NCBI GenBank assembly: GCA_041495845.1
Contig: JBGQDM010000126.1
Span: forward strand, 1-8,219
Source: JBGQDM01 sp041495845
GTDB lineage: Bacteria > Acidobacteriota > Terriglobia > Terriglobales > Acidobacteriaceae
Direction: 5' to 3'
DNA: 8,219 bases
Under the pieces are notes generated by a model. The model did not search any database. It saw only the letters and a list, made by a program, of their open reading frames with translations, and was not told the DNA's origin. The first letter of the stretch is position 1; every line of letters starts with the position of its first letter. This document shows, piece after piece, positions 6,761-8,219 of the stretch. Made by a program: the position numbers and the translations under genes.

Positions 6761-7258
6761 ATGGCGCTGGCTCCGGCAATCACTGAGGTCGGGCAGTTGA
6801 AGGACCATCCGGCGGTAGCACGGGTGCTGGCAGCCAACCCGGAGGCGCTCGAAGGGGTCAAGTTCGACCGCGGCGAAATGACGCTGTGGATAAAGGCCGG
6901 CACCATTCGCCAAGTCTGCACGCTGCTGCGCGATAATCCGGACTGTCCTTTCAATTTCCTGGCGGACATCACCTGCGTCGACTGGTTCCCAGCCGAACCG
7001 CGGTTTGAAGTGGTCTACCATTTGCTCTCGATTCCAAAGAAAGAGCGGGTCCGGCTGAAGGTGCGGCTGGGAGCCGACAGTCCCAGCGTGGCCTCGATCA
7101 CCTCGGTGTGGCCGTCGGCGAATTTTCCCGAGCGTGAAGTCTTTGACCTGTTTGGGATTCGCTTCGACGGGCACCCGTATCTGCGAAGGATCATGATGCC
7201 GGAAGATTGGGAAGGACATCCGCTGCGCAAGGACTATCCGGTGGAGGGGTACCGCTGA
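6761..7258 (+). CDS. nuoC: NADH-quinone oxidoreductase (complex I) subunit C
   Basis: The product has 165 residues, matching the 30-kDa subunit family in its separate form, not the NuoCD fusion. The family signature EREVFDLFGIRFDGHPYLRR lies at 124-143 and is followed by MPEDWEGHPLRKDYPV. The central part has FNFLADITCVDWFP (65-77), a typical strand-turn segment. NuoC is a soluble arm subunit that packs against NuoD and NuoB. It begins directly after the nuoA stop codon and has no recognisable Shine-Dalgarno of its own apart from the GGGGTGAGG of the nuoA end. Its stop TGA (7256-7258) overlaps the nuoD ATG by one base, so translation is probably coupled. The usual preceding nuoB is missing. 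Confidence 0.96.
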   Translation: MALAPAITEVGQLKDHPAVARVLAANPEALEGVKFDRGEMTLWIKAGTIRQVCTLLRDNPDCPFNFLADITCVDWFPAEPRFEVVYHLLSIPKKERVRLKVRLGADSPSVASITSVWPSANFPEREVFDLFGIRFDGHPYLRRIMMPEDWEGHPLRKDYPVEGYR

Positions 7259-8219
7259 TGGCGCACCTGAACCCCACCCCAGTCCTCGAGCCGGCGCAGG
7301 ACCGCACCATGATCCTCAACATGGGGCCGCAGCATCCGTCGACGCATGGCGTGTTGCGCCTGGTGCTGGAGATTGACGGCGAGACCGTGGTGCGGGTGAT
7401 GCCCGACATCGGCTATCTGCACACCGGAATTGAGAAAACCTGCGAAGCAAAGTTCTATCAGCAGGTGGTGCCCCTCACCGACCGCATTGATTATCTGTGC
7501 CCGATGTCGAACAACCTGTGTTACGTGCTGGCGGTGGAGAAGCTGCTGGGGCTGGACATTCCACCCAAAGCGCAATGGGTGCGGGTGATGCTGAACGAAC
7601 TGACCCGGATCAACTCACACCTGGTCTGGCTGGGCACCCACGCCCTCGACATCGGCGCCATGTCCGTATTTCTGTACTGCTTCCGCGAGCGCGAAGATAT
7701 CCTGCGCCTGTTCGAGCTGGTGAGCGGACAGCGGATGATGACGTCCTACTTCCGCGTGGGCGGGTTGGCACTGGAGCCGCCTCTCGGATTCTTCGATCGC
7801 GTCAAGAAATTTGCTGACCGTTTTCCGGAAAAGGTGGACGAATACGAAAACCTGCTGACCAACAATCCCATCTGGAAAGGACGGACGCAGGGTGTGGGCA
7901 AATTAACGACGGAAGATGCGATTGCCCTCGGAGCAACCGGGCCCACACTGCGGGCCAGCGGGGTGGACATTGATCTGCGGCGCGACATGCCCTACACGGG
8001 ATACGAGAATTTCAAGTTTGCTGTCCCGGTCATGACGGAAGGGGATGTGTACGCGCGCTATCTGGTGCGAGTGCGCGAACTGCGCGAGTCCATCAGCATG
8101 GTGAACCAGGCGCTGGCGGGCATGCCCGAAGGGCCGGTCAAAGCCGATTCGCCCAAGGTGGTCCTGCCCGACCGTGAAAAGATGAAGACGGAGATGGAAG
8201 CGCTCATCTACCACTTCAA
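7258..8219 (+). CDS. nuoD: NADH-quinone oxidoreductase (complex I) subunit D, C-terminus cut by window edge
   Basis: At least 320 codons are open from ATG 7258 to the right edge; the family is about 400 residues. The 49-kDa subunit hallmarks are MGPQHPSTHGVLRLVLE (22-38), DIGYLHTGIEKT (50-61), VVPLTDRIDYL (70-80) and LTRINSHLVWLGTHALDIGA. His30 of STHG and Tyr89 of the following helix correspond to the His and Tyr that contact the quinone headgroup in characterised complex I. The protein works in the peripheral arm at the quinone site with NuoB. The start overlaps the nuoC stop as TGATG. The N-terminal extension of about 17 residues before TMILNMGPQ is modest. No frameshift is visible in the part seen. 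Confidence 0.97.
   Translation, partial: MAHLNPTPVLEPAQDRTMILNMGPQHPSTHGVLRLVLEIDGETVVRVMPDIGYLHTGIEKTCEAKFYQQVVPLTDRIDYLCPMSNNLCYVLAVEKLLGLDIPPKAQWVRVMLNELTRINSHLVWLGTHALDIGAMSVFLYCFREREDILRLFELVSGQRMMTSYFRVGGLALEPPLGFFDRVKKFADRFPEKVDEYENLLTNNPIWKGRTQGVGKLTTEDAIALGATGPTLRASGVDIDLRRDMPYTGYENFKFAVPVMTEGDVYARYLVRVRELRESISMVNQALAGMPEGPVKADSPKVVLPDREKMKTEMEALIYHF

Noticed and set aside
6359..7219. 286-codon open frame antisense to nuoA and nuoC
   Set aside because: It is a high-GC shadow. The plus strand encodes unmistakable NuoA and NuoC, and the antisense product is His/Arg-rich without domain features.

Overview
The window is high-GC bacterial DNA with densely packed genes, short Shine-Dalgarno-led starts and short intergenic gaps. 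The combination of genes and the look of several conserved but unnamed proteins fit Acidobacteriota (Terriglobia / Koribacter-like). These are a GFNTDVKHGDTVYHVQ-type hypothetical beside thiS, a RibBA with an aberrant RibA half, a TPR protein of the WGIALALGP type, and 9-nt-period intergenic repeats. The taxonomic call rests on pattern memory, not on a search.

Layout. Positions 1-532 (minus) hold the two ends of a secreted tetratricopeptide protein joined out of frame, with the middle missing; I call it a pseudogene. A stretch of about 390 bp without a convincing gene follows. At 924-1541 (+) lies a small exported protein of unknown function with a strong Shine-Dalgarno and a GTG start. At 1611-3050 (+) is a 12-TM amino-acid/polyamine permease of the APC superfamily. 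At 3245-4402 (+) is a RibB-RibA fusion for riboflavin precursors. Its RibA half keeps the zinc cysteines but has lost most of the GTP-binding signature, and its RibB half has Gln at a position that is usually a metal-binding His. Two kinds of intergenic repeat flank it: short 9-10-nt-period arrays and a hairpin-forming 26-mer present once on each side.

The minus strand from 6216 down to 4536 carries a conserved hypothetical with a likely beta-sandwich C-terminus, a ThiS-like sulfur carrier with eight residues beyond its Gly-Gly-Gly, a MerR-type regulator with its own sigma70-like promoter and overlapping inverted and direct repeats, and an 87-residue four-cysteine zinc-ribbon-like protein that follows the regulator by 17 bp. 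The regulator and the zinc-ribbon protein look co-transcribed; the hypothetical and thiS look like a second pair.

From a promoter at about 6288-6317 the plus strand begins the respiratory complex I operon: nuoA, nuoC (directly abutting) and nuoD (overlapping by one base, cut by the right edge). nuoB, which normally sits between nuoA and nuoC, is absent here. The most interesting points are the degenerate RibBA, the ThiS tail, the missing nuoB, the internally deleted TPR gene and the MerR control region. I did not find a wholly new multi-gene system.
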